Shown piece by piece: positions 35,361 through 44,212 of a stretch of DNA of 64,000 bases (its first letter is position 1; every line of letters begins with the position of its first letter). The stretch spans positions 3,874,447 through 3,938,446 of the forward strand of contig NZ_CP181167.1 in the NCBI RefSeq assembly GCF_047824785.1. Reading direction: 5' to 3'. Both the position numbers and the translations under genes were made by a program. The stretch is from Nitrobacter sp039808345 (GTDB lineage: Bacteria; Pseudomonadota; Alphaproteobacteria; Rhizobiales; Xanthobacteraceae). The notes beneath the pieces were generated by a model, which saw only the letters and a program-made list of their open reading frames with translations, had not been told where the DNA came from and ran no database searches.

Positions 35361-35995
35361 TCATCGCCATCGACGGGCCTGCCGCTTCGGGTAAGGGCAC
35401 CCTCGGCAAGCGCCTTGCCGCGCACTATCACTTTCGTCATCTGGACACCGGCGTGATCTATCGCGCGGTCGCCAAGGCCTTGCTCGACGCCGGCGCGGAT
35501 CCGGCGGACGAGACGCGCGCGATCGCAGCCGCGCTTGAGCTCGATCCGGAGAAATTCGGCCATCCGGCTCTCAAGGCCCGCGCGATCGGCGAAGCCGCGT
35601 CGGTCGTCTCGACATTTCCCAAGGTGCGCGAGGCGCTTCTGACTTTTCAACGCCAGTTCGCATCCGAGCCGCCGGGCGCGGTGCTCGACGGCCGCGACAT
35701 CGGAACCGTGATCTGCCCGAACGCCGACGTGAAGATTTTCGTCGAGGCCGATCCTATCGTGCGGGCCCGGCGGCGCACGCTGGAAGCGCGGGCGCGGGGC
35801 GAGGAGGTCGATGAGGCGGTGGTTCTGGCGGATATTCTCAAGCGCGACGAGCGGGACCGCAACCGGCCCGTTGCACCGCTGAAGGCGGCCGCGGACGCTC
35901 ATGTGCTGGATAATTCGAACCTCGATATTGAAGCCGGCCTGAAGGCCGCGATCGCGATCGTCGAGTCGGTGAAGGCCCGTTCCGGCCGCGCGTGA
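35357..35995 (+). CDS. cmk: (d)CMP kinase
   Basis: 212 residues. Phosphorylates CMP/dCMP. P-loop GPAASGKGTLGKRLA (about 7-21), YRAVAKALL substrate region, DGRDIGTVICPNADVKIF and the lid RDERDRNRPVAPL. Coupled to aroA by ATGA overlap. In most relatives rpsA follows directly; here a methyltransferase gene intervenes. Confidence 0.95.
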   Translation: MIIAIDGPAASGKGTLGKRLAAHYHFRHLDTGVIYRAVAKALLDAGADPADETRAIAAALELDPEKFGHPALKARAIGEAASVVSTFPKVREALLTFQRQFASEPPGAVLDGRDIGTVICPNADVKIFVEADPIVRARRRTLEARARGEEVDEAVVLADILKRDERDRNRPVAPLKAAADAHVLDNSNLDIEAGLKAAIAIVESVKARSGRA

Positions 35996-36021
35996 CCGCT
36001 CGGCTGGTCCCGGAGGCAGCA

Positions 36022-36729
36022 ATGAATGCGCGTTTCGTGTGGCGTGCGCTGAAAGCACGATGGCGGGATCAGCGCGCCGAGCTTTCGATCATCGGCGGCC
36101 ATGTCAGACCGGGCGATACCGTGTGCGACGTCGGCGCTCACAAGGGCAGCTATGTCTATTGGCTGTCACGGTGGGTCGGCGGTTCCGGCCGCGTCCTCGC
36201 ATTCGAACCGCAGCCCTCTCTCGCCGCCTATCTGCGCGAGGTCGCGCCAAGGCACAATGTCATCATCGAGCAGAAGGCGTTGTGGTCGGGCAGCGGCGTA
36301 CTCGATCTTGCCATCCCCGCGATCGGTTCGCCCGGCGCCTCGCTGGTCGCGTCCGCGCCCGGCGGCGCGCGGCTGCAGGTTCCCGTGGTCGCGCTCGACG
36401 ATTACCTGCGGCCCGGACAGCGCGTCTCCTTGATCAAGATCGATGCGGAAGGGGCGGAACTGGAGATCTTCCAGGGCGCCCGGCGCACGCTATCCGAAGC
36501 GCGGCCCTGGCTCGTGTTCGAATGTGAGGCGAGGCACCTTGCGGAAACCACGGTCGAGGATGTCTTCGGATTGCTCGATCGGCTTGGATATGAAGGGTTT
36601 TTCTTCAAGCGAGGTTCGCTGCAGCCTGTATCGGCGTTTGATCCGGCGGTTCACCAGAAGCAGTCGGGTCCGCGATTCTGGGATCGTCCGGACTACTGCA
36701 ATAACTTCCTGTTCAGGCCGCGCGGTTGA
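36022..36729 (+). CDS. FkbM-family methyltransferase
   Basis: 235 residues from ATG 36022 (CGGAGG 5 nt upstream); a GTG at 35992 overlapping cmk is the alternative. SAM-binding motif I VCDVGAHKGSYVYW at about 36-49, then VLAFEPQPSLAAYL and the FkbM signature IKIDAEGAELEIFQGA. FkbM enzymes O-methylate sugars or small metabolites; substrate unknown. Its placement between cmk and rpsA is unusual and it shows no link to nucleotide or translation functions. Confidence 0.85.
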   Translation: MNARFVWRALKARWRDQRAELSIIGGHVRPGDTVCDVGAHKGSYVYWLSRWVGGSGRVLAFEPQPSLAAYLREVAPRHNVIIEQKALWSGSGVLDLAIPAIGSPGASLVASAPGGARLQVPVVALDDYLRPGQRVSLIKIDAEGAELEIFQGARRTLSEARPWLVFECEARHLAETTVEDVFGLLDRLGYEGFFFKRGSLQPVSAFDPAVHQKQSGPRFWDRPDYCNNFLFRPRG

Positions 36730-37063
36730 GGCAGGCTTACAAAGGCCTTGTTCGCTTGCGGCTTTGACGGTATATCGCGGCGTCCGGATCATCGTCGAAG
36801 TGTCGAGGCTGTCCGAGCGGACCGGCCGGAGTTTCAAGCTCCCGCCGCCATTGGAGGAACGTCCGCTCAGTCTCGATATTGATCGCTCTGCGGTCGATCG
36901 CTTGTGAATAGCGCCGGACCACATCATCGTTTCGAACGTGAAAGCTTGCCGCCGGCCCGTCGTTGCATGTTCCGCACGATGGTCGTCAGGGCTGCGGACC
37001 CCTGACCCTTCCCGCGCGAAACGCACATCAACCCGAACTGCCGGTCGCCGCATTGGAGAACAC
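36730..37063 (+). other. rpsA leader region
   Basis: 334 nt between the FkbM gene and rpsA. Apart from a possible promoter at 36748-36776, I see no gene. The long leader could host S1 autoregulation, as known in other bacteria, but no specific structure was identified. Confidence 0.4.
36748..36776 (+). promoter_or_regulatory. possible sigma-70 promoter of rpsA
   Basis: TTGTTC and TATATC with a 17-nt spacer, about 290 nt before the rpsA ATG. The hexamers are only partial matches, so this is tentative. Confidence 0.3.
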
Positions 37064-38767
37064 ATGGCTTCGACTGATATCCTCAATCCGTCCCGTGACG
37101 ATTTCGCCGCGATGCTCGATGAGTCCTTCGCGGGCGGCAGCCTGCAGGAAAGCTCCGTCATCAAGGGCAAGGTGGTTGCGATCGAGAAGGACATGGCCGT
37201 CATCGACGTCGGCCTCAAGACCGAAGGCCGCGTGGCGTTGCGCGAATTTTCCGGTCCCGGTCGCGAGAGCACGCTGAAGGTCGGCGACGAGGTCGAGGTG
37301 TTCCTTGATCGCATCGAGAACGCGCTCGGCGAAGCCGTGCTGTCGCGCGACAAGGCGCGCCGCGAGGAGAGTTGGGGCAAGCTCGAAAAGGCATTCCAGA
37401 ATAACGAGAAGGTGCACGGCGTCATCTTCAATCAGGTCAAGGGCGGCTTCACCGTCGATCTCGACGGCGCCGTCGCCTTCCTGCCGCGCTCGCAGGTGGA
37501 CATCCGTCCCATTCGTGACGTCGGTCCGCTGATGAACAACACCCAGCCGTTCCAGATCCTCAAGATGGATCGCCGCCGCGGCAACATCGTCGTCTCCCGC
37601 CGCACGGTGCTGGAGGAGACGCGCGCCGAGCAGCGGCAGGAGCTGGTGCAGAACCTCGAAGAGGGTCAGGTGATCGACGGCGTGGTCAAGAACATCACCG
37701 ACTACGGCGCGTTCGTCGATCTCGGAGGCATCGACGGCCTGCTGCACGTCACCGATATCGCCTGGCGCCGCGTCAACCATCCGACCGAAGTGCTCGCGAT
37801 CGGCCAGACCGTGAAGGTCAAGATCATCAAGATCAATCACGAGACCCACCGCATCTCGCTCGGCATGAAGCAGTTGCTGGACGATCCGTGGCAGGGCATC
37901 GAGGCCAAGTATCCGCTGGGCGCCCGCTTCACCGGCCGCGTCACCAACATCACCGACTACGGCGCCTTCGTGGAGCTGGAGCCGGGCATCGAGGGCCTGA
38001 TCCACGTCTCGGAAATGTCCTGGACCAAGAAGAACATGCATCCGGGCAAGATCGTCTCGACCTCGCAGGAAGTCGAGGTTCAGGTGCTCGAGGTCGACAG
38101 CGTCAAGCGCCGCATCTCGCTCGGCCTCAAGCAGACCATGCGCAATCCCTGGGAGGCGTTCATCGAGAAGCACCCGGTCGGCTCGACCGTGGAGGGCGAG
38201 GTCAAGAACAAGACCGAGTTCGGCCTGTTCCTGGGCCTGGAGGGCGATGTCGACGGCATGGTCCACCTCTCCGACCTCGACTGGAAGCAGCCGGGCGAGC
38301 AGGTCATCGACAACTTCAAGCGCGGCGACATGGTCAAGGCCGTCGTGCTCGACGTCGATGTCGAGAAGGAACGCATCTCGCTCGGCGTCAAGCAGCTCGA
38401 GGGCGACCCGTTCGCCGAACCGGGCGACGTCAAGAAAGGCGCGGTCGTCACCTGCGAGGTGCTCGAGGTCAAGGACGGCGGCATCGAGGTGCAGATTTCC
38501 GGCACCGAGTTCCAGACCTTCATCAAGCGTTCCGAACTGGCGAGGGATCGCAACGACCAGCGCACCGAGCGTTTCGCCGTCGGCGAGAAGGTCGATGCCC
38601 GCGTCATCCAGTTCGACAAGAAGGCCCGCAAGGTGCAGGTCTCGATCAAGGCGCTCGAAGTGGCCGAGGAGAAGGAAGCCATCGCGCAGTATGGCTCTTC
38701 CGACTCGGGAGCAACGCTGGGCGATATCCTCGGCACCGTGCTGAAACAGCGCACCGACAACAAGTAG
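37064..38767 (+). CDS. rpsA: 30S ribosomal protein S1
   Basis: 567 residues from ATG 37064 with GGAG 5 nt upstream. Six S1/OB repeats: GKVVAIEKDMAVIDVGLKTEG, GVIFNQVKGGFTVDLDG, GVVKNITDYGAFVDLGGIDG, GRVTNITDYGAFVELEPGIEG, GEVKNKTEFGLFLGLEGDVDG and CEVLEVKDGGIEVQISGTEF. Binds mRNA and helps ribosome loading. In-frame codons before 37064 are non-conserved. A repeat and terminator follow. Confidence 0.97.
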   Translation: MASTDILNPSRDDFAAMLDESFAGGSLQESSVIKGKVVAIEKDMAVIDVGLKTEGRVALREFSGPGRESTLKVGDEVEVFLDRIENALGEAVLSRDKARREESWGKLEKAFQNNEKVHGVIFNQVKGGFTVDLDGAVAFLPRSQVDIRPIRDVGPLMNNTQPFQILKMDRRRGNIVVSRRTVLEETRAEQRQELVQNLEEGQVIDGVVKNITDYGAFVDLGGIDGLLHVTDIAWRRVNHPTEVLAIGQTVKVKIIKINHETHRISLGMKQLLDDPWQGIEAKYPLGARFTGRVTNITDYGAFVELEPGIEGLIHVSEMSWTKKNMHPGKIVSTSQEVEVQVLEVDSVKRRISLGLKQTMRNPWEAFIEKHPVGSTVEGEVKNKTEFGLFLGLEGDVDGMVHLSDLDWKQPGEQVIDNFKRGDMVKAVVLDVDVEKERISLGVKQLEGDPFAEPGDVKKGAVVTCEVLEVKDGGIEVQISGTEFQTFIKRSELARDRNDQRTERFAVGEKVDARVIQFDKKARKVQVSIKALEVAEEKEAIAQYGSSDSGATLGDILGTVLKQRTDNK

Positions 38768-38782
38768 GCGCGACAATCACGC

Positions 38783-38887
38783 TAGAGCGGCGGCCGGTCA
38801 AATGGAATCAGCGCCGCCGCTCCAGTTAATTGATTGAGCATCGGATTTATCCCGAAACCGGTTCCCACTTTCGGGTCCGATGCTCTA
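38783..38887. repeat. class 4 palindromic repeat (105 bp)
   Basis: TAGAGCGGCGGCCGG...GCGCCGCCGCTCC is the first hairpin; GAGCATCGGATTTATCCCGAAACC and GGTTCCCACTTTCGGGTCCGATGCTC form the second. It is identical over all 105 bp to 44069-44173 and differs at two positions from the inverted copy at 31835-31939. It lies between rpsA and its terminator. Confidence 0.9.
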
Positions 38888-38946
38888 ATGCGGACCGGGA
38901 ACGCTCCCGATCCGCCGGTGGCTCGCGATGAGACCTACCACGCATC

Positions 38947-38976
38947 AAGGCCCCGGTTCCCCCGGGGCCTTTTTGT
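38947..38976 (+). terminator. rho-independent terminator downstream of rpsA
   Basis: AAGGCCCCGG and CCGGGGCCTT pair over a short TTCCC loop, followed by TTTTTGTTTGT. It lies about 180 nt after the rpsA stop, with the 105-bp repeat between. No further feature is seen in 38977-39073. Confidence 0.8.
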
Positions 38977-39073
38977 TTGTCTTGTTCTTTCGTCGCGGGG
39001 AGCCGGAACTTCACGGGGCGTACCCCGTTACTGTTAAGGACGATGGTATCTGAACATCCACGGGCCTGATCGA

Positions 39074-39973
39074 TCATGACGGCGCGCGCCCTATCGTCTT
39101 GTCGGGCCATTGGCACAGGTCGTTAATCAGGCACACTTCGCAGCGCGGCGATCGCGCCAGGCAGGTGTAACGTCCGTGCAGGATCAGCCAGTGATGCGCA
39201 TGCAGCATGAATTGGTGAGGGATCACGCGCTCAAGCCCGAGCTCCACTTCGAGCGGCGTCTTCCCCGGCGCCATGCCCGTGCGATTGGCGACGCGGAAAA
39301 CATGCGTGTCAACCGCCATGGTGCGCTCCCCGAAAGCCATGTTGAGCACGACATTGGCGGTCTTGCGTCCCGCGCCGGGCAGCGATTCGATCCCCGCCCT
39401 GCTGGGCGGTACATCGCCATCAAACTCCGTGAGCAGTTTTTCCGAAAGCGCGATGATGTTCCGCGCCTTGGTGCGATAGAGTCCGATGGTCTTGATGTAG
39501 TCGCGGACCTTCTCCTCCCCGAGCGCCAGCATTTTGGCGGGCGTGTCGGCGGCAGCGAACAAGGCGCGTGTGGCCTTGTTGACACCGGCGTCGGTGGCCT
39601 GGGCCGACAGCACCACCGCGACCAGCAAGGTGTAGGGATTGAGGTGTTCGAGCTCGCCTTTCGGCTCCGGATTGGCACTGCGGAAGCGCGCGAAGGCCTC
39701 GCGGACTTCGGTCGGCGTCCACGGCTTGAAAGGTGGCGGCGGTTCCGCCGGTCCTCGCGCCGGCTTGACGGCCCGCTTGCCCCCGGAGACCGGCTCCACC
39801 TGGAGCGCCGGCGGCTTTCCGCTTCTCTTCTTCTCTGCTCCCTTGGACTGCCCTCCTGCCGCCGCAGCGGCTTCCTGCTGCCGAGGGTTCGCTACAGAGT
39901 CCTCCCTGAATGATTTGCCAATCCCGGCTGCGGGCTTCTGCCTTGCAAAGCTGCGGCGGATGTTTTTAGACAT
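39074..39973 (-). CDS. nth: endonuclease III, with N-terminal extension
   Basis: 299 residues. Base-excision DNA glycosylase/AP lyase for oxidised pyrimidines. HhH motif SLPGAGRKTANVV with catalytic Lys, then AVDTHVFRV with the catalytic Asp. The C-terminal 4Fe-4S ligands are in CLARSPRCEVCLINDLC (C-x6-C-x2-C-x5-C). About 85 N-terminal residues, basic and Pro/Ala-rich, precede the normal enzyme core. Start MSKNIRRSFARQ at 39973; divergent from the DUF2244 gene, 22 nt apart. Confidence 0.93.
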   Translation of the reverse strand: MSKNIRRSFARQKPAAGIGKSFREDSVANPRQQEAAAAAGGQSKGAEKKRSGKPPALQVEPVSGGKRAVKPARGPAEPPPPFKPWTPTEVREAFARFRSANPEPKGELEHLNPYTLLVAVVLSAQATDAGVNKATRALFAAADTPAKMLALGEEKVRDYIKTIGLYRTKARNIIALSEKLLTEFDGDVPPSRAGIESLPGAGRKTANVVLNMAFGERTMAVDTHVFRVANRTGMAPGKTPLEVELGLERVIPHQFMLHAHHWLILHGRYTCLARSPRCEVCLINDLCQWPDKTIGRAPS

Positions 39974-39995
39974 GATCGTGGTATAGTGATTAACG

Positions 39996-40520
39996 ATGAC
40001 CTCAGACAATAATCTGGCTGGCCCCGGACCCGCCGAACAGACGCTGTTTTCGGCGCTGCTGACGCCGCACCGTTCATTAAATCACGCCGGTTTCATGGTG
40101 CTGATGGCTGTACTGGCGCTGGCGAGTTTCGCCACCGGAATGGTCTTCCTGTTGATGGGAGCCTGGCCGGTATTCGGCTTTCTCGGCCTCGATGTCCTCG
40201 CCATTTACTGGGCTTTCCGCATCAATTTCAAACGCGCTCTGGCGACCGAGGAAATTTCCATCACCCATTCCGAGCTCAGGGTGCGCCGCACCAGTCATCG
40301 TGGCCACATCGTCGAGTGGGTTTCGAATCCGCTTTGGGTGCATGTCGACCAGAGAGTTCACGAGGAGTACGGCATCGAGCGGCTTTATCTGGTGTCGCGC
40401 GGCCGCCGGATATCGATCGCGAATTTCCTGGGGCCTGACGAGAAGCTCAGTTTCGTCAAAGCCTTGTCCTCTGCGCTCCAACTCGCGAAGCGCGGGCCGA
40501 TCTACAATCCGGTGACCTGA
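39996..40520 (+). CDS. DUF2244-family membrane protein
   Basis: 174 residues. Two transmembrane segments in a hairpin (about 33-53 and 56-76: FMVLMAVLALASFATGMVFLLMG, then WPVFGFLGLDVLAIYWAF). A cytoplasmic domain follows with SELRVRRTSHRGHIVEW and GPDEKLSFVKALSSAL, typical of alphaproteobacterial DUF2244 (integral membrane, function unknown). Divergent from nth. Confidence 0.82.
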   Translation: MTSDNNLAGPGPAEQTLFSALLTPHRSLNHAGFMVLMAVLALASFATGMVFLLMGAWPVFGFLGLDVLAIYWAFRINFKRALATEEISITHSELRVRRTSHRGHIVEWVSNPLWVHVDQRVHEEYGIERLYLVSRGRRISIANFLGPDEKLSFVKALSSALQLAKRGPIYNPVT

Positions 40521-40574
40521 AGGGTCGCCGGAAATCGGGTGGCCGGCAGACGGCGACCGTCCTACATCCTGGCT

Positions 40575-41483
40575 ATGATGACGCTTGCGAAAAATCCTGC
40601 TCCGGCTGATTCGCGCATGACGCAGCCGGACGCGCCGGGTGCAGCCTTGCGCGACTATGATGCTGTGCGGCGAGCGATCGCCTTCATCTCGGAAAACTGG
40701 CGTTCGCAGCCTGCCATCGCAGCGATGGCTGACGCCGCCGGCGTGACGCCGGACGAATTGCACCATCTATTCCGGCGCTGGGCGGGCCTGACCCCGAAAT
40801 TGTTCATGCAGGCGCTGACGCTCGACCACGCCAAGGGATTATTGCGCAAATCCGCCAGCGTGCTCGATGCAGCCCTTGATTCCGGCCTCTCGGGTCCGGG
40901 GCGCCTGCATGACCTGTTCGTTACGCATGAGGCGATGTCACCCGGCGAATGGAAGAATGGCGGCTCTGGCATGAAGCTCGCTTTCGGCTTTCATCCCTCG
41001 CCCTTCGGCATCGCGGTCGTGATCGCCAGCGACCGCGGTCTCGCCGGGCTAGCCTTTGCCGACACCGGCGACGAGCAGGCCGCGCTCGCTGATATGAAGC
41101 GGCGATGGCCCAATGCGACCTATGTGGAGGACACGGGCCGCACCGGCGCGCTGGCGCGGCGCGTGTTCGATACGAGCCTCTGGCGAGCCGACCAGCCGCT
41201 GCGCGTGATCCTGATCGGGACCGATTTCGAGGTCCGGGTCTGGCAGACCCTGCTCAGGATTCCCATGGGGAAGGTCACGACCTACTCAACCATCGCCGCC
41301 AGTATCGATCGCCCGACCGCCTCGCGGGCCGTTGGCGCCGCTGTCGGCAAGAACCCGGTGTCATTCGTCGTGCCCTGCCATCGGGTGCTCGGCAAAAGCG
41401 GCGCGCTGACGGGGTATCACTGGGGAATCACCCGCAAGCACGCGATGCTGGGGTGGGAAGCCGGGCGGATTGGCCTGGAATGA
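40575..41483 (+). CDS. AraC-type HTH / methylated-DNA-protein-cysteine methyltransferase
   Basis: 302 residues from ATG 40575. N-terminal AraC-type HTH (FISENWRSQPAIAAMADAAGVTPDELHHLFRRWAGL region, about 34-70). C-terminal Ogt/AGT domain with the active-site PCHRV and recognition region GKVTTYSTIA. Transfers alkyl groups from O6-alkylguanine to its cysteine. The N-terminal zinc/phosphotriester domain of full-length Ada, with its methyl-accepting cysteine, is absent, so classical Ada-type induction is not expected. Convergent with gpmA. Confidence 0.9.
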   Translation: MMTLAKNPAPADSRMTQPDAPGAALRDYDAVRRAIAFISENWRSQPAIAAMADAAGVTPDELHHLFRRWAGLTPKLFMQALTLDHAKGLLRKSASVLDAALDSGLSGPGRLHDLFVTHEAMSPGEWKNGGSGMKLAFGFHPSPFGIAVVIASDRGLAGLAFADTGDEQAALADMKRRWPNATYVEDTGRTGALARRVFDTSLWRADQPLRVILIGTDFEVRVWQTLLRIPMGKVTTYSTIAASIDRPTASRAVGAAVGKNPVSFVVPCHRVLGKSGALTGYHWGITRKHAMLGWEAGRIGLE

Positions 41484-41489
41484 AGCTTG

Positions 41490-42113
41490 TCAGGCCGCGA
41501 GATCGAGTTTCGAGGCCACCGTCGCATCGGCGTTGAGCCGATAGATCACGGGCGCGCCGGTCGCCAATTCGCGCGCGAGAATCTGCTCCGGCGACAGCTT
41601 TTCCAGCACCATGACAAGCGCGCGCAGCGAATTGCCGTGCGCCGCCACGAGCGTGCACTCGCCGCGGAGAACGCATGGCAGGATTTCCTGCACGAAGTAA
41701 GGCAGCGTTCGCGCCAGCGTATCCTTCAGGCTTTCGCCGCCGGGCGGCGGCACGTCATACGACCGGCGCCAGATCAGCACCTGTTCGTCGCCCCACTTCT
41801 TGCGAGCCTCGTCCTTGTTGAGGCCCGAAAGATCGCCATAGTCCCGCTCGTTCAGCGCCTGGTCTTTCCTGACTGGAATTCCGGTCTGGTCCAATTCCTT
41901 CAGCACCAGATCGAGCGTGTGCTGGGCACGGATCAGCGTCGAGGTGAAGGCGATGTCGAAAACAAAGCCCTGCGCCTTCAGCTTGCGCCCCGCATCCTTC
42001 GCCTCCGTCACGCCAAGCTCCGTCAGATCCGGATCCTTCCAGCCTGTGAACAGGTTTTTCAGATTCCATTCGCTCTGGCCGTGACGCACGAGCACCAGAA
42101 GACGTTCGCTCAT
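41490..42113 (-). CDS. gpmA: 2,3-bisphosphoglycerate-dependent phosphoglycerate mutase
   Basis: 207 residues, the short Rhizobiales form. Interconverts 3- and 2-phosphoglycerate. Phospho-histidine motif LVRHGQSEWNLKNLFTGW, then TSTLIRAQHTL, LNERDYGDLSGLNKDEA and the second histidine in VAAHGNSLRAL. Start at 42113 has AGGAAG 4 nt upstream. Confidence 0.94.
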   Translation of the reverse strand: MSERLLVLVRHGQSEWNLKNLFTGWKDPDLTELGVTEAKDAGRKLKAQGFVFDIAFTSTLIRAQHTLDLVLKELDQTGIPVRKDQALNERDYGDLSGLNKDEARKKWGDEQVLIWRRSYDVPPPGGESLKDTLARTLPYFVQEILPCVLRGECTLVAAHGNSLRALVMVLEKLSPEQILARELATGAPVIYRLNADATVASKLDLAA

Positions 42114-42138
42114 TCTTCCTGCTCCATTCCTGAGTTCC

Positions 42139-42263
42139 TGGAGCCTTTCCGCTTCTGGCAAATCAAAAGCGTGGCTCTCAGATTTTGATTTGACGCGTCG
42201 TCTTCGCGCGAACCGGTATCCATCCTCGGATCGAGCCGGAGGACATGCTTCGCTCGAAAACGC
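42139..42263. repeat. class 2 palindromic repeat (inverted)
   Basis: TGGAGCCTTTCCGCTTCTGGCAAATC ... GATTTGACGCGTCGTCTTCGCGCGAACCGG ... GGAGGACATGCTTCGCTCGAAAACGC. It is a reverse-orientation copy of 25225-25355 and fills the gap upstream of gpmA. Confidence 0.8.
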
Positions 42264-42279
42264 CGTAATAACCGCAATA

Positions 42280-43092
42280 CTAAACGTCCAGCCCGAGCAC
42301 GTCGGACATCGAGTAGAGGCCGGGCGGCTTACCAAACGCCCACTTTGCCGCCTTCAATGCACCATGCGCGAAAATCATCCGGTCCTCGGCATGGTGCGAC
42401 AGTGTTATGCGCTCATAGGGACCCGCGAAGATGACGCTGTGATCCCCTGACACGCTGCCGCCCCGGAGCGAGGCAAAACCGATGTCGCCCGCCTCGCGGG
42501 CGCCGGTAATACCGTCGCGCCCGCGCACCGCTCGCTGATCCAGATCGACCTTGCGCCCGTCCGCCGCCGCCTGCCCCAACATCAAGGCGGTGCCCGAAGG
42601 CGCATCGATCTTGGCCCTGTGATGCATCTCGAGAACTTCGATATCGAAACTGTCGTCGAGGGCCTGCGCCATGCGCTTCACCAGCGCGGCGAGCAGGTTG
42701 ACGCCCAAACTCATATTACCCGACTGCACGACCGCCGTGCGTGAGGTCACGCTCCGGATCACGGCCATATCCGACGCCGAAAGGCCGGTGGTGCCGATGA
42801 CATGGACCAGCCCCCGCTCGGCGGCGATGGCCACATTCGCGATGGTCGCGGCCGGAACGGTAAAATCCAGGATGCCGTCAGCATTCGCCGACAATGACCA
42901 GAGATCCGCCGATACCTCGATTCCGCTGCCGGGAAGGCCCGCCAGAACGCCAGCGTTTTTCCCGATAAGTTCGGATTCCGGCGCCTCGAGCGCGCCAGCC
43001 AGCACGGCCCCATCGGTTTCCGCAATCGCGCGCACCAAAGCGCGGCCCATCCGGCCGCCTGCTCCTGCAACAATCAAACGCATGTCAGCCAC
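42280..43092 (-). CDS. dapB: 4-hydroxy-tetrahydrodipicolinate reductase
   Basis: 270 residues from the GTG at 43092 (GAGGA 8 nt upstream); an ATG 3 codons later is the alternative. Reduces HTPA to tetrahydrodipicolinate. NAD(P)H motif VAGAGGRMGR, then GTTGLS, SGNMSLGVNLL and the substrate loop EMHHRAKIDAPSGTAL. It supplies the substrate of DapD encoded at 3.1 kb. Confidence 0.95.
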   Translation of the reverse strand: MADMRLIVAGAGGRMGRALVRAIAETDGAVLAGALEAPESELIGKNAGVLAGLPGSGIEVSADLWSLSANADGILDFTVPAATIANVAIAAERGLVHVIGTTGLSASDMAVIRSVTSRTAVVQSGNMSLGVNLLAALVKRMAQALDDSFDIEVLEMHHRAKIDAPSGTALMLGQAAADGRKVDLDQRAVRGRDGITGAREAGDIGFASLRGGSVSGDHSVIFAGPYERITLSHHAEDRMIFAHGALKAAKWAFGKPPGLYSMSDVLGLDV

Positions 43093-43196
43093 GGCCGAGT
43101 CCTCGAATGCTTCTGCGGTATAGCGGGGGCTGCGTTTCGCGGCAACCAATCAGGCACCGCATCTGCCGCGCGGCGCCGTTCCCGTTCAGCGCGGCC

Positions 43197-43790
43197 TCAC
43201 GGCGTATTCCCGGCGACCGTGATCAACTGGCGTACCATTTTCTTCAGCGCATCGGCATCCGCCGAACGCTTCAACCGCTCCCTATCGTCATAGGCGTCGC
43301 CGGCGAATGACAGCGCCAGTTGATTGGGGATCACCATCGCCCCGCATGCCGTAAGGATCAGGCGCAACTGGGCCAGACATCGTGCGCCGCCAAACCGGCC
43401 CGGGGAAGCCGACGCGATCGCGAATGCGCGCTCATGGAAAACCTGACCGCGTGCTTCATGCGGACTCTCGACGCGTGATATCCAGTCGATCGCGTTCTTG
43501 AGCAATGGCGGCAGGGAAGCGTTGTATTCGGGCGTCACGAGGAGAACCCCATGATGCGCGGCGATCATCTGCTTGAGGTTGACGGCGCTTGCGGGCACGC
43601 CTGCATCTGCCTGCAGGTCGGCGTCGTAGATCGGCAGCGGGAAGTCTCCAAGCGAAATCCGGGTGACTTCAACATCAGCTCGGACAAATTCCTCGGCTAT
43701 GACGGCGGCAAGCCTTGCATTCTGCGAGCCGGTGCGAAGCGAACCGGGAATGATGAGGATTTTCGGTGCGAACAGACCTGTCGATCGCAT
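43197..43790 (-). CDS. NADPH-dependent FMN reductase family protein
   Basis: 197 residues, flavodoxin-like fold. FMN phosphate loop IIPGSLRTGSQNARLA at about 13-28, and the isoalloxazine loop TPEYNASLPPLLKNAIDWISR. The family comprises chromate/quinone/azo reductases; the electron acceptor here is not determined. It stands 104 nt upstream of dapB on the same strand. Confidence 0.85.
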   Translation of the reverse strand: MRSTGLFAPKILIIPGSLRTGSQNARLAAVIAEEFVRADVEVTRISLGDFPLPIYDADLQADAGVPASAVNLKQMIAAHHGVLLVTPEYNASLPPLLKNAIDWISRVESPHEARGQVFHERAFAIASASPGRFGGARCLAQLRLILTACGAMVIPNQLALSFAGDAYDDRERLKRSADADALKKMVRQLITVAGNTP

Positions 43791-44212
43791 TGCAGGGACA
43801 CCTGCCGTCGTGCTTGCGCCCTGAACCTGACGTTCGCCTTATTGCGCGGCGCCTTTCGGAGCGGACTTCGGATTTGAAGGGCTCTGGAAGTTTGCTTGAG
43901 GCAAGCGCATGGAAAATGAAGCAAACTTCTCAACCCGCAAAGTAGAGCATTTTCCGGCGATGTCGTGACCTGTTCGCCGCGAGAAAATGCGACCGGACAA
44001 TAATTCTTGGGAGCAACAACTCTTGTGAGTAACAATTCTTGGGAGTAACAGCGGCATTCATCCCGGACTAGAGCGGCGGCCGGTCAAATGGAATCAGCGC
44101 CGCCGCTCCAGTTAATTGATTGAGCATCGGATTTATCCCGAAACCGGTTCCCACTTTCGGGTCCGATGCTCTAGTCCCGAGGGCATGCTTCGCGCGAAAA
44201 CGCCATGGCGCA
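43791..44212. repeat. 422-nt gap with class 1 and class 4 repeats
   Basis: 43943-44010 is a partial class 1 unit (TAGAGCATTTTCCGGCGATG ... GAGAAAATGCG). At 44006-44051 AATTCTTGGGAG and AACAACTCTTGTGAG-like units repeat three times. 44069-44173 is a class 4 unit identical to 38783-38887. No gene is seen. Confidence 0.85.

Noticed and set aside
37028..38776. 582-codon minus-strand frame across rpsA
   Set aside because: Antisense to the six S1 repeats of rpsA; periodic because rpsA is periodic.
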